DNA of 64,000 nt. It comes from Actinomadura sp. DC4 (lineage in GTDB: Bacteria > Actinomycetota > Actinomycetes > Streptosporangiales > Streptosporangiaceae). A model generated the notes under the pieces. The model saw only the letters and a program-made list of their open reading frames with translations. It was not told the DNA's origin and did no database searches. Below, in pieces: positions 38,048 to 46,321 of this stretch. Numbering within the stretch: the first letter of the stretch is position 1; every line of letters starts with the position of its first letter. The translations under genes and the position numbers were made by a program. The DNA is taken from assembly GCF_030406325.1 (NCBI RefSeq), contig NZ_JAUEQY010000022.1:124001-188000 (forward strand). Direction: 5' to 3'.

Positions 38048-39916
38048 ATGTGCGGAATCGTAGGGTACGTCGGCTCGCAGTCGGCCCTGAACGTCGTGGT
38101 CGAGGGCCTCGCCAGGCTCGAATACCGGGGCTATGACTCGGCCGGTACGGCCGTCGCCTTCGACGGCAAGCTCTCGGTGACCAAGCGCGCCGGCAAGCTG
38201 GTCAATCTGAGGGACGCACTCGCGGGCACGCAACCTCCCGGCGGGGCGGACGACGAGGCGCACGGCGCCCATTCTGGTATCGGCCACACCCGCTGGGCCA
38301 CCCACGGCCCGCCGAACGACCGCAACGCCCACCCGCACGTCGACTGCACCGGCGCCGTCGCGGTCGTGCACAACGGCATCATCGAGAACTTCGCCGCGCT
38401 CCGGCTCGAACTCGAACGCCGCGGCCACGAGCTGTCCTCCGACACCGACACCGAGGCCGTCGCCCACCTGCTGGAGGAGGAGGTGGCCAAGGGCGCCGGG
38501 CTGGCCGACGCGATGCGCAAGGTCTGCGTACGGCTGGAGGGTGCGTTCACCCTCGTGGCGATCTACTCCGGCGAGCCGGACCTCGTGGTCGGGGCACGCC
38601 GCAACTCACCGCTGGTCGTCGGCGTGGGCGACGGCGAGAACTTCCTGGCGAGCGACGTCGCGGCCTTCATCGCCCACACCCGCGACGCGATCGAGCTGGG
38701 CCAGGACCAGATCGTGGAGCTGCGCCCCGGCGGGGTGACGGTCACCGGGTTCGACGGCACGCCGGCGGAGGTGAAGGACTACCACGTCGACTGGGACGTC
38801 TCCGCCGCGGAGAAGGGCGGCCACGACTACTTCATGCTCAAGGAGATCGCCGAGCAGCCGAGCGCGGTCGCCGACACCCTCCTCGGCCGGATCGGCGCGG
38901 ACGGCCGGCTCAGCCTGGACGAGATGCGGCTGACCGACGACGAGCTCCGCGACATCGACAAGATCATCATTGTGGCGTGCGGCACGGCGTACCACGCGGG
39001 AATGATCGCGAAATACGCCATCGAGCACTGGACACAGCTCCCCTGCGAGATCGAGCTGGCCAGCGAGTTCCGCTACCGCGACCCGATCCTGACGCGCTCC
39101 ACGCTGGTCATCGCGATCTCCCAGTCCGGCGAGACGATGGACACGCTGATGGCCGTACGGCACGCCCGTGAGCAGCGCGCCAGCGTGCTCGGCATCTGCA
39201 ACGTCAACGGCTCGACCATCCCACGCGAGTGCGATGGCGTGCTCTACACCCACGCCGGTCCCGAGATCGCGGTCGCCTCCACCAAGGCGTTCCTCACCCA
39301 GCTGATCGCCGTCTACCTGATCGCGCTCTACCTCGCGCAGGTACGCGGGACCAAGTGGGGCGACGAGGTGTTCGCCATGATCCAGCTCCTCGGCACGATG
39401 CCGCAGAAGGTGGAGCAGGTCCTGGAGACGATCGAGCCCGTACGCGAGCTGGCCCGGTCGCTCGCCGGCGAGCGCTGCGTGCTGTTCCTGGGCCGCCACG
39501 TGGGCTTCCCGGTGGCGCTGGAGGGCGCGCTGAAGCTCAAGGAGCTCGCGTACATGCACGCGGAGGGGTTCGCCGCCGGAGAGCTGAAGCACGGCCCGAT
39601 CGCGCTGATCGAGGAGGGCCTGCCGGTCGTGGTCATCGTGCCGTCCCGCGCCCGGCCGATCCTCCACGACAAGATCGTCTCCAACATCCAGGAGATCCGG
39701 GCCCGCGGCGCGCGGACCATCGTGATCGCCGAGGACGGCGACGAGGCGGTCGCCCCGTACGCGGACACGCTCATCCGGGTGCCGGCCGTGCCGACGCTGC
39801 TGCAGCCGCTGGTGGCGACCGTGCCGCTCCAGGTCTTCGCCTGCGAGCTGGCCACCGCCAAGGGGCACGACGTCGACCAGCCGCGCAACCTCGCCAAGTC
39901 GGTCACGGTGGAGTGA
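38048..39916 (+). CDS. glmS: Glutamine-fructose-6-phosphate aminotransferase (isomerising)
   Basis: 622 residues making glucosamine-6-phosphate for peptidoglycan. The N-terminal Ntn-hydrolase domain begins MCGIVGYVG, where Cys2 is the catalytic nucleophile after Met removal. An in-frame GTG at 38039 is therefore wrong. GHTRWATHG, HNGIIENF and two SIS domains (ACGTAYHAG, ISQSGETMDT, GRHVGFPVALEGALKLKE) follow, ending NLAKSVTVE as is typical. glmM lies about 10 kb downstream. Confidence 0.97.
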   Translation: MCGIVGYVGSQSALNVVVEGLARLEYRGYDSAGTAVAFDGKLSVTKRAGKLVNLRDALAGTQPPGGADDEAHGAHSGIGHTRWATHGPPNDRNAHPHVDCTGAVAVVHNGIIENFAALRLELERRGHELSSDTDTEAVAHLLEEEVAKGAGLADAMRKVCVRLEGAFTLVAIYSGEPDLVVGARRNSPLVVGVGDGENFLASDVAAFIAHTRDAIELGQDQIVELRPGGVTVTGFDGTPAEVKDYHVDWDVSAAEKGGHDYFMLKEIAEQPSAVADTLLGRIGADGRLSLDEMRLTDDELRDIDKIIIVACGTAYHAGMIAKYAIEHWTQLPCEIELASEFRYRDPILTRSTLVIAISQSGETMDTLMAVRHAREQRASVLGICNVNGSTIPRECDGVLYTHAGPEIAVASTKAFLTQLIAVYLIALYLAQVRGTKWGDEVFAMIQLLGTMPQKVEQVLETIEPVRELARSLAGERCVLFLGRHVGFPVALEGALKLKELAYMHAEGFAAGELKHGPIALIEEGLPVVVIVPSRARPILHDKIVSNIQEIRARGARTIVIAEDGDEAVAPYADTLIRVPAVPTLLQPLVATVPLQVFACELATAKGHDVDQPRNLAKSVTVE

Positions 39917-39920
39917 GGCC

Positions 39921-40451
39921 GTGACGCGTTACGTGGCGCTGCTGCGCGCGGTGAACCTCGGCAGCCACAAGAAGGTCGCCATGCCCGCGCTGCGCGACCT
40001 CCTCGGCGGCATGGGGTACTCCGACGTCACGACCTACCTCCAGAGCGGCAACGCGGTCTTCACCGCCGGCGAGCCGCGGGCCGCACGCGTCGCCGCGGAC
40101 GTCGAAGAACGGCTCGAAGCCGAGCTCGGGCTCACCACCGAGGTCATTCTGCGGACCGCCGACGAGCTGCGCGACGTGGTCGAACGCAACCCGATGCTGG
40201 TCGGCGACCCGGCGAAGTACACGGTGTTGTTCCTGCTCGAACCGCCCGCGCCGGACTGGCTGGGCGGGTTGGACCTCGCCGGTTTCGCGCCCGAGGAGAT
40301 GCGGGCCGGCGAGCGCGAGCTCTATTTCGACCTGCCGAACGGCATCGGCCGCGCGAAACTGCCCGTGGCGCTCGGCCGCCGTCTCAAGGTGCCGGCCACG
40401 ATGCGCAACTGGAAGACGGTCACCAGCCTGCTGGCGATGGCCGGCCGCTGA
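39921..40451 (+). CDS. DUF1697 family protein
   Basis: 176 residues with the family N-terminus YVALLRAVNLGSHKKVAMPA and SDVTTYLQSGNAVF. These proteins are widespread and functionally uncharacterised. GTG start only 4 nt after the glmS stop, so it is probably cotranscribed with glmS. A hairpin follows the stop. Confidence 0.88.
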   Translation: MTRYVALLRAVNLGSHKKVAMPALRDLLGGMGYSDVTTYLQSGNAVFTAGEPRAARVAADVEERLEAELGLTTEVILRTADELRDVVERNPMLVGDPAKYTVLFLLEPPAPDWLGGLDLAGFAPEEMRAGERELYFDLPNGIGRAKLPVALGRRLKVPATMRNWKTVTSLLAMAGR

Positions 40452-40462
40452 GCCTCGCGGCG

Positions 40463-40482
40463 CATCCCCGAATCCGGGGATG
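40463..40482 (+). terminator. Hairpin after the glmS-DUF1697 unit
   Basis: CATCCCCG (40463-40470), AATC loop, CGGGGATG (40475-40482): a perfect 8-bp stem 12 nt after the stop codon. No U-tract follows. Confidence 0.55.
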
Positions 40483-40691
40483 ACGTAACGGTTCAAGCAC
40501 GGCAAGTAACCACCCGCCGGACCCGCGCGTCCTACACACGGGCGGCCAGGGCCACCCAGGCCTGATCTCTCGGTGCTCCCCCGGGCTCACCCCTTGTCGA
40601 GCGGCGGGTGAACGCGGCCTGGACTCCGGCAAGTCCCTCATGCAAGTTCTCGTCGACCGCTCCCCGGCCACGGGGGCAAGGAGCGCCACGC

Positions 40692-41870
40692 ATGTCCATC
40701 GTCTGGGTCTTCTATCTGCTGCTCGCGGCCGGTGTCCTCGCCGTGGTCGCCTGGCTCGTCGCCGAGCAGCTGCGCCATACCCGCAACCTCGATCGGATCC
40801 CGGTGCGGATCATGGTGAACGGAATCCGCGGCAAGAGCTCGGTCACCCGGCTGACCGCGGGCGCTCTGCGCACCCAGGGCCGTACGGTCGTCGCGAAGAC
40901 CACCGGGTCCGCGGCGCGGTTCATCGCTCCGGACGCGACCGAGACGCCCATCGAGCGCAGGTTCGGAGTGGTGAACGTCATCGAGCAGGTCGGCGTCGTA
41001 CGGCGTGCGGCCGAGCTCGACACGACGTTCCTGGTGGTCGAGTGCATGGCGGTCCAGCCGGACCTGCAGGAGCTCAACCAGAACAAGCTCATCCGCTCCA
41101 CGATCGGCGTCATCACGAACGTCCGTGAGGACCACGTCGAGGAGATGGGCCCGACGCTGCCCGACATCGCGCGGTCGCTGTCGCGGTCGATGCCGCGGGG
41201 CGGGGTGTGCTTCACCACCGAGCGCGAGCACTTCGACGTCCTGGCGCACGAGGCGCTGCGGCGGAACTGCATGGTGGTCCAGGTCAACCCGGACAACGTC
41301 ACCGACGCGGAGATGGCCGGCTTCGGGTGGGTGACGTTCAAGGAGAACGTCGTGCTCGCGCTCGCGGTGGCCGGCTACCTCGGCGTGCCCCGTCGTGAGG
41401 CGCTCGCCGGGATGTACGCCGCGCCGCCGGACCCGGGCGTGCTGCGCGTCGAGCGCCGCCGGATCGGCGGCGCCGAACTGGACGCGGTGAACCTGTTCGC
41501 CGCGAACGACCCCCAGTCCACCCTGATGAACGTCGACCTGCTGAACCTGGACGGCCGGGACGTCCAGGTCGTCATCAACTGCCGGCCCGACCGGATGGAG
41601 CGCAACGCGCAGATGGGCGAGATCGTCTCGACGATCGACCCGTCACAGGTGTACCTGATCGGCTCGCCGACCCGCTCGGCGCTCCGGGCGATCTCGCCGT
41701 CGCACCAGCCCCGCGTCGTCGACCTGGGCGGCGAGGACCACACCGGCCCGGCGCTGCTGGAACACATGGCCACGCGGCTGCGGCCGGCCACGACCCTGCT
41801 CATGATCGGCAATATCCACGGCCGGGGAGAGCACCTGCTCGACGCCCTCGGCATGGGTTCTGTGAACTAG
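40692..41870 (+). CDS. pgsB: Poly-gamma-glutamate synthase subunit PgsB/CapB
   Basis: 392 residues. One N-terminal membrane helix (VWVFYLLLAAGVLAVVAWLV) is followed by a Mur-ligase-like ATP-binding domain with MVNGIRGKSSVTRLTAGAL as the P-loop, LDTTFLVVECMAVQPDLQE, and TNVREDHVEEMGPT. These match CapB/PgsB, which ligates glutamate through gamma-carboxyl bonds. AAGGAG lies about 8 nt before ATG 40692. Followed directly by pgsC. The polymer is inferred from the family; other amide-linked polymers are possible. Confidence 0.92.
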   Translation: MSIVWVFYLLLAAGVLAVVAWLVAEQLRHTRNLDRIPVRIMVNGIRGKSSVTRLTAGALRTQGRTVVAKTTGSAARFIAPDATETPIERRFGVVNVIEQVGVVRRAAELDTTFLVVECMAVQPDLQELNQNKLIRSTIGVITNVREDHVEEMGPTLPDIARSLSRSMPRGGVCFTTEREHFDVLAHEALRRNCMVVQVNPDNVTDAEMAGFGWVTFKENVVLALAVAGYLGVPRREALAGMYAAPPDPGVLRVERRRIGGAELDAVNLFAANDPQSTLMNVDLLNLDGRDVQVVINCRPDRMERNAQMGEIVSTIDPSQVYLIGSPTRSALRAISPSHQPRVVDLGGEDHTGPALLEHMATRLRPATTLLMIGNIHGRGEHLLDALGMGSVN

Positions 41871-41880
41871 GAGACCCCCG

Positions 41881-42363
41881 TTGACGCTCATACCCGCGGT
41901 CGGCATCGACGTCGGCCCGACCCTGTCCGTAGTGATCTTGGCGATGGGCCTGCTCGGTGCTCTGATCTGTTACCTGCTCACCAACCTGTCTCCGGGCGGC
42001 CTGATCGTCCCGGGCTGGCTCGCCCTCACGGTCGTCGAGTGGCCCAAGACCCTCATCATCGGCGTCCTCACGACCGCCGTCACGTACGCGGTGATGAAGG
42101 TGCTGCGGCGCCACGCGATCCTGTACGGCAAGCGCCTGTTCGCGGCGACCGTGCTGGTGGCGGTCCTGATCGAGGTCGCCCTGTTCCTCACCCTGCGCGG
42201 CCGGCTCCCCGGTTTCTTCCCGCACAACACCCTCGGCCTCGTCGTGCCGGGCCTGATCGCCTACCAGATCGACAAGCAGAGGGTCCTGCCCACGGTCGTG
42301 TCACTGGTCTCCGTCGCCGCGGCGACGTGCGTCATGCTCACCCTGGGGGTCGCGCTCTCGTGA
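41881..42363 (+). CDS. pgsC: Poly-gamma-glutamate biosynthesis membrane subunit PgsC/CapC
   Basis: 160-residue polytopic membrane protein with about four or five helices. The family hallmark FPHNTLGLVVPGLIAYQIDK is near the C-terminus and LSPGGLIVPGWLAL near the N-terminus. Start is TTG 41881 after AGGAGACCCCCG. It begins 10 nt after pgsB and its stop overlaps the next gene (GTGA). CapC and CapB form the polymerase complex in Bacillus. Confidence 0.92.
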   Translation: MTLIPAVGIDVGPTLSVVILAMGLLGALICYLLTNLSPGGLIVPGWLALTVVEWPKTLIIGVLTTAVTYAVMKVLRRHAILYGKRLFAATVLVAVLIEVALFLTLRGRLPGFFPHNTLGLVVPGLIAYQIDKQRVLPTVVSLVSVAAATCVMLTLGVALS

Positions 42364-43313
42364 GGAGGCTGATCATCGCGCTCGTGACGGTGGCCGGTGT
42401 GGCGGTCATCGCGCTGGTGCCGACGATGAACCACGCGATCGTCTCGGCGAAGGAGCGGCGCCACGTCGCGCAGTCGGCCCGCCCGCTGCTGCCCGGGTAC
42501 CGCTACATCCGCTCCCGCCACCCGGATCGTACGGCCGTCTACGACGAGCGCGACCACCTGGTCGCCACGTTCACCGAGGGCGCCCGCACCGTGGTGTTCC
42601 GCGCCCGGACCCGGACGTTCACCGACCCGCAGGCCGCCGCGCCGGTCCGCACCGACGCCTGGGTCCGCCTGGCGCCGACGGCGTGGCGGTTCGGCCGGCA
42701 GGACGGCGCCGCGTTCCGCACCTGGTTCGCCCACGAGGTCGCCGACGCCTCACCGGACCTGCTGGCCGACGCGATGCGGTACGTCACCGGCGGCACGGAC
42801 GAGGCGGGGTTCGGGCCGTACACCGAGGACGAGGAGCATCGGGTGCGCGGCGCGGACTGGAACGACTACCTCGGCGTCCCCTGGGGTGGCCTGCGGCCGG
42901 ACCCGCGGCTGCGCCGTGACCTGGACTGCTCCGGATACGTACGGCTCGTCTACGGCCACGACATGGGCGTCCCGCTGTACGCCGACACCGAGCCGCACGC
43001 GGACGGCCTGGGCCGGTTCTCCCGCTCGATGGCCGCCGGCGCGCCGGGCGTCGTCATCGCGGACGGCGGGCCGGACCAGCTCACGGACCTGAGCGATCTG
43101 CAACCCGGTGACCTGGTGTTCTTCGCGCTGCACTCCCGTACCCGGATCGCTCACATGGGGTTCTACCTGGGCCGCGACGAAGAGGGACACCGCCGGTACG
43201 TGTCGTCTCGGATGCGCGCGGACGGACCGACGTTCGGCGACGCGGGCGGCGCGGCCGTCCTGGACGGCGACGGGTACTACGCCCGCCACCTGCGGGTCGC
43301 CCGGCGCCTCTGA
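42360..43313 (+). CDS. NlpC/P60 family cell-wall or polymer endopeptidase
   Basis: 317 residues. N-terminal signal anchor (RRLIIALVTVAGVAVIALV), then a region of unknown fold, then an NlpC/P60 domain with the catalytic Cys in RRDLDCSGYVRLVYG and the His in RIAHMGFYLG. GTG start overlaps the pgsC stop by 4 nt, so it is translationally coupled. In Bacillus the PGA-cleaving enzyme PgdS is also NlpC/P60 and lies beside the pgs operon. A role in trimming or release of a PgsBC polymer is therefore a reasonable inference, though peptidoglycan hydrolysis is equally possible. Confidence 0.82.
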   Translation: MRRLIIALVTVAGVAVIALVPTMNHAIVSAKERRHVAQSARPLLPGYRYIRSRHPDRTAVYDERDHLVATFTEGARTVVFRARTRTFTDPQAAAPVRTDAWVRLAPTAWRFGRQDGAAFRTWFAHEVADASPDLLADAMRYVTGGTDEAGFGPYTEDEEHRVRGADWNDYLGVPWGGLRPDPRLRRDLDCSGYVRLVYGHDMGVPLYADTEPHADGLGRFSRSMAAGAPGVVIADGGPDQLTDLSDLQPGDLVFFALHSRTRIAHMGFYLGRDEEGHRRYVSSRMRADGPTFGDAGGAAVLDGDGYYARHLRVARRL

Positions 43314-43400
43314 CATTCCGGGCGCCGCCCGGCCCCGGCCGCCGTGTAAAACCCGGACACCGGGTAGGGACAACTGCCACGGACAGTGAAGGAGAGTCTG

Positions 43401-43544
43401 ATGGCGGGCCGCATCATCGCAGCACTTCGCGCGATCGTCGCCACGACGGTGAACGTTCTCGTCCTGCCCTTCCGGGTCTTCGCCCGTCTGCTCGGCCTTT
43501 CGAACAAGGGCCGGCCGGGGGCGGGACGGCGTTCGGACGACTGA
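43401..43544 (+). CDS. Small 47-residue LPFR-motif membrane-associated protein
   Basis: A short open frame, MAGRIIAALRAIVATTVNVL followed by VLPFRVFARLLGLSNKGR and an acidic tail, with a strong GAAGGAG site 6 nt upstream and an intrinsic terminator 10 nt after the stop. It has one hydrophobic or amphipathic helix and an LPFR motif, which I recall as shared by small actinobacterial proteins. It lies 87 nt after the NlpC/P60 gene and may be cotranscribed with pgsBC. Function unknown. Confidence 0.72.
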   Translation: MAGRIIAALRAIVATTVNVLVLPFRVFARLLGLSNKGRPGAGRRSDD

Positions 43545-43553
43545 CGACCGACG

Positions 43554-43589
43554 AAAAAGGGGCGCCCCGAAGCCGGGGCGCCCCTTTTT
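43554..43589. terminator. Strong bidirectional intrinsic terminator
   Basis: AAAAA, GGGGCGCCCC (43559-43568), six-base loop, GGGGCGCCCC (43575-43584), TTTTT (43585-43589). The A and T runs give a U-tract on both strands. It separates the pgs block from the convergent DUF1524-like gene. Confidence 0.95.
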
Positions 43590-43596
43590 CACGCGC

Positions 43597-44289
43597 TCAG
43601 CAGGTGTCGAGCATGTCGCCCAGCTCGGTGTGGTCCGCGTGGGTCACCGACAGGTGGTACTCATCGGCCACCCCGATGAACTTCTCCGCGTACGTGCACT
43701 CGAACGCCTTGGGCGGCTGCCATTCCGACGGGCCCTTGTCGCTCTTCTGCTCGTTCGGCCGGGACGAGACGGCCAGCAGGTTGTCGCGGTCGTTGGCGAG
43801 CTGGCTGCGCTTGTCCTCGGTCCAGTCCTTGGCGCCCATTCTCCAGGCGAGGCCGAGCGGGAAGACGTGGTCGATCTGCACGTCGATCGCGTGCGCCTTG
43901 GCGAAGGTGATGTCCTTACCGGTGTACGGGTCGTCCAGCCTGCCGGAGATCACCGTGCACTTGTCGCGCTTCTTCACGTCGGTGAGGTCCCGGGAGAGGA
44001 TGTCGTCCCGGGTGTCGCAGCCGTTGTGGTCGACGTCCTTCCAGGCCGGCCCGAACTCATCTCGGCTGTAGCCGCTCATCGACCCCCCGGCGGACTCCTT
44101 GAGCCCGGACAGCTCTTTGCGCGCCGTTCCCTCGTTGCCCTTGCCCGCTTTCTTCGACGACGACTTTCCCGAGTGAGAACTCGACGGGTCATCCCCGTTC
44201 AGTGACACGTTGCCGGCACATCCAGCGGCCACGAAGACCGAAACGAGCACCGAGGTGACCTTGACGCTTACTCGCCGCGGTACTGGCAT
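43597..44289 (-). CDS. Exported lipoprotein with DUF1524/HNH nuclease domain
   Basis: About 230 residues. Signal peptide with lipobox VFVAAGC (Cys about 24) and a Ser/Lys-rich linker. The C-terminal His-Asn-His-type nuclease domain has AIDVQIDHVFPLGLAWRMGA, LANDRDNLLAVSSRPNEQKS and KGPSEWQPP, as in secreted HNH proteins related to GmrSD C-terminal domains. It is expected outside the membrane and may degrade extracellular DNA. ATG 44289 is the likely start; a TTG at 44304 is less likely. Confidence 0.85.
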   Translation of the reverse strand: MPVPRRVSVKVTSVLVSVFVAAGCAGNVSLNGDDPSSSHSGKSSSKKAGKGNEGTARKELSGLKESAGGSMSGYSRDEFGPAWKDVDHNGCDTRDDILSRDLTDVKKRDKCTVISGRLDDPYTGKDITFAKAHAIDVQIDHVFPLGLAWRMGAKDWTEDKRSQLANDRDNLLAVSSRPNEQKSDKGPSEWQPPKAFECTYAEKFIGVADEYHLSVTHADHTELGDMLDTC

Positions 44290-44488
44290 ATCCCCACCGT
44301 CCAAGATTTTTTGGCGCTGCCATGCCCGTTATATACGGATCTATGCATGCAAAGCGCTCATCTCGGAAGACACGCCGCAACGCGGTCACGGTGCCTCAGG
44401 TCGGATAGCCGAACGGACGCACCATTTCTCATCCCTAAGGGGGGTGCGTCTACTGCTCTGGAGTGACGACCCGCCCGCTGGGGTCCAC

Positions 44489-44494
44489 TAAGTT
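44489..44494 (+). promoter_or_regulatory. -10 element of leaderless ABC transporter operon
   Basis: TAAGTT 6 nt before the ATG at 44501, without a ribosome-binding site. It would be the promoter for the four-gene ABC-2 operon. Confidence 0.4.
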
Positions 44495-44500
44495 CGGCGC

Positions 44501-45403
44501 ATGTCCATCATCGCCACGCGGGGACTCGGCAAGCGGTTCCCCGGCGTGCTCGCCCTGGACGAGCTCACCATCGACATCGAGCCCGGTGTCGTCGGGCTGG
44601 TCGGGGCCAACGGCGCGGGCAAGTCGACGCTGATCAAGATCCTGCTCGGGCTCCTCCCGCCGACGAGCGGCCAGGCGAGCGTGCTCGGGCACGACGCGGT
44701 TCGCGAGTCCATGAAGATCCGCGAGCTGGTCGGCTACATGCCCGAGAACGACTGCCTCCCCCCGGACGTCTCCGCCACCGAGTTCATCGTGCACGTGGCG
44801 CGCGTGTCCGGGCTGCCGCCCACCGCCGCCCGCGAGCGCGCCGCCGACACCCTGCGCCATGTCGGCCTGTACGAGGAGCGGTACCGGCCGATCGGCGGCT
44901 ACTCCACCGGTATGCGCCAGCGCGTCAAACTCGCCCAGGCCCTCGTCCACGACCCCAAGCTCGTCTTTCTCGACGAACCCACCAACGGCCTGGACCCGGC
45001 GGGCCGTGACGAGATGCTCGCGCTCATCCGCCGCATCGGCGGCGAGTTCGGCATCAGCGTCCTCGTCACCTCCCATCTGCTCGGCGAGCTCGAACGCGTC
45101 GCCGACCACCTGGTGATCATCGACGGCGGCCGGCTGCTGCGCTCCCAGGCCGTCACCGACTTCACGCAGGTCAGCGGGGTGCTCGCGGTCGAGATCGGGG
45201 ACGACCCGGCCCAGCGCGACCAGCTCGGCAACCGGCTCGCCGAGACCGGGCTCCGCGTCCACCCCGACGGGCGCCTCCTGCTCATCGACATCGCCGACGA
45301 GACCACGTACGACCTCGTACGCGACTCCGTCGCCGATCTCGGCCTGGCCCTGGTGCGCATGGAGAACCGCCGCCACCGGATCGAAGAGGTCTTCTCCTCA
45401 TGA
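44501..45403 (+). CDS. ABC transporter ATP-binding protein (ABC-2 exporter)
   Basis: 300 residues: Walker A VGANGAGKSTLIKILLG, signature YSTGMRQRVKLAQALVHDP, Walker B LVFLDEPTNGLDPAG, switch His in VTSHLLGE. A C-terminal extension follows. Its stop overlaps the following permease gene (ATGA). First gene of a four-gene unit of two ATPase/permease pairs. The substrate is unknown. Confidence 0.92.
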   Translation: MSIIATRGLGKRFPGVLALDELTIDIEPGVVGLVGANGAGKSTLIKILLGLLPPTSGQASVLGHDAVRESMKIRELVGYMPENDCLPPDVSATEFIVHVARVSGLPPTAARERAADTLRHVGLYEERYRPIGGYSTGMRQRVKLAQALVHDPKLVFLDEPTNGLDPAGRDEMLALIRRIGGEFGISVLVTSHLLGELERVADHLVIIDGGRLLRSQAVTDFTQVSGVLAVEIGDDPAQRDQLGNRLAETGLRVHPDGRLLLIDIADETTYDLVRDSVADLGLALVRMENRRHRIEEVFSS

Positions 45404-46290
45404 CGAGCGTCATCCACGACATCGGCTACCGCCACTACGACGGCCCGCGCCTCGGCCGCGCGTACTCCGTCCGCTCTCTCTTCCTGCACAACCTGCGCGC
45501 GGCGTACGGGCTCGGCCGGCCGGCCAAGGCCAAGATCATGCCGTTCCTGCTGTTCACGATCATGCTCCTGCCGGCGGCGATCAGCGTGGCGATCACCGCG
45601 CTGGCCTCGAAGATCGGCAACGGCACGGCGATCAACCTGATCCGCTACGAGTCGTACGCCATCTACCTGCAGCCGCTGATCGCGATCTTCCTGGCGGCCC
45701 AGTCGCCGGTGCTCGCCTCGCGCGACCTGCGCTTCCACGTCACGCCGCTGTACTTCTCCCGGCCGCTGGGCCGGATGGACTACGTGCTGGCCAAGTACGG
45801 CGCGCTGACGACGGCCCTGTTCATCCTCCTGGTCACCCCGGTCACGCTCCTGTTCGTCGGCGCCCTCGCCACCAAGCAGAAGCACCTGGGCACCCACACG
45901 CTGCACTTCGCGGCCGCGCTCGGAGGCTGCCTGATCCTCGCCCTCGTGCTCGCGGCGATCGGCCTGGTCGTGGCCGCGTTCACCCCGCGCCGCGGCTTCG
46001 GTGTGACCGCGGTGATGGCGGTCTACCTCATCAGCACGGCCGCGGTCGGGGCGATCCAGGGGATCGCCGAGGACCACACCAAGTTCACCGTCGCCCGCTG
46101 GGCCGGCATGTTCACGCCGTTCAACCTCGTGGACGGGGTGCAGGTGTGGGCGCTGCGAACCAAGGTGTCCGCGGCGGAGCCCCCGCCGTCCGGCATCGGC
46201 GGACCCGTGTTCACGCTCGTGTGCGCGGCCATCATCGCCGGCGCGCTGGCCATCCTGTTTCTGCGGTTCCGGAAGGTAGGCGCGAAGTGA
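45400..46290 (+). CDS. ABC-2 type transporter permease
   Basis: 296 residues with about six membrane helices and an N-terminal DIGYRHYDGPRLGRAYSVRS motif seen in permeases paired with this ATPase type. Four-base overlap with the ATPase gene. Extra-membrane loops are short, fitting an ABC-2 exporter. Confidence 0.88.
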   Translation: MTSVIHDIGYRHYDGPRLGRAYSVRSLFLHNLRAAYGLGRPAKAKIMPFLLFTIMLLPAAISVAITALASKIGNGTAINLIRYESYAIYLQPLIAIFLAAQSPVLASRDLRFHVTPLYFSRPLGRMDYVLAKYGALTTALFILLVTPVTLLFVGALATKQKHLGTHTLHFAAALGGCLILALVLAAIGLVVAAFTPRRGFGVTAVMAVYLISTAAVGAIQGIAEDHTKFTVARWAGMFTPFNLVDGVQVWALRTKVSAAEPPPSGIGGPVFTLVCAAIIAGALAILFLRFRKVGAK

Positions 46291-46321
46291 CCTGTTCGCG
46301 AGCGGACGATCGGGAGGCGCC

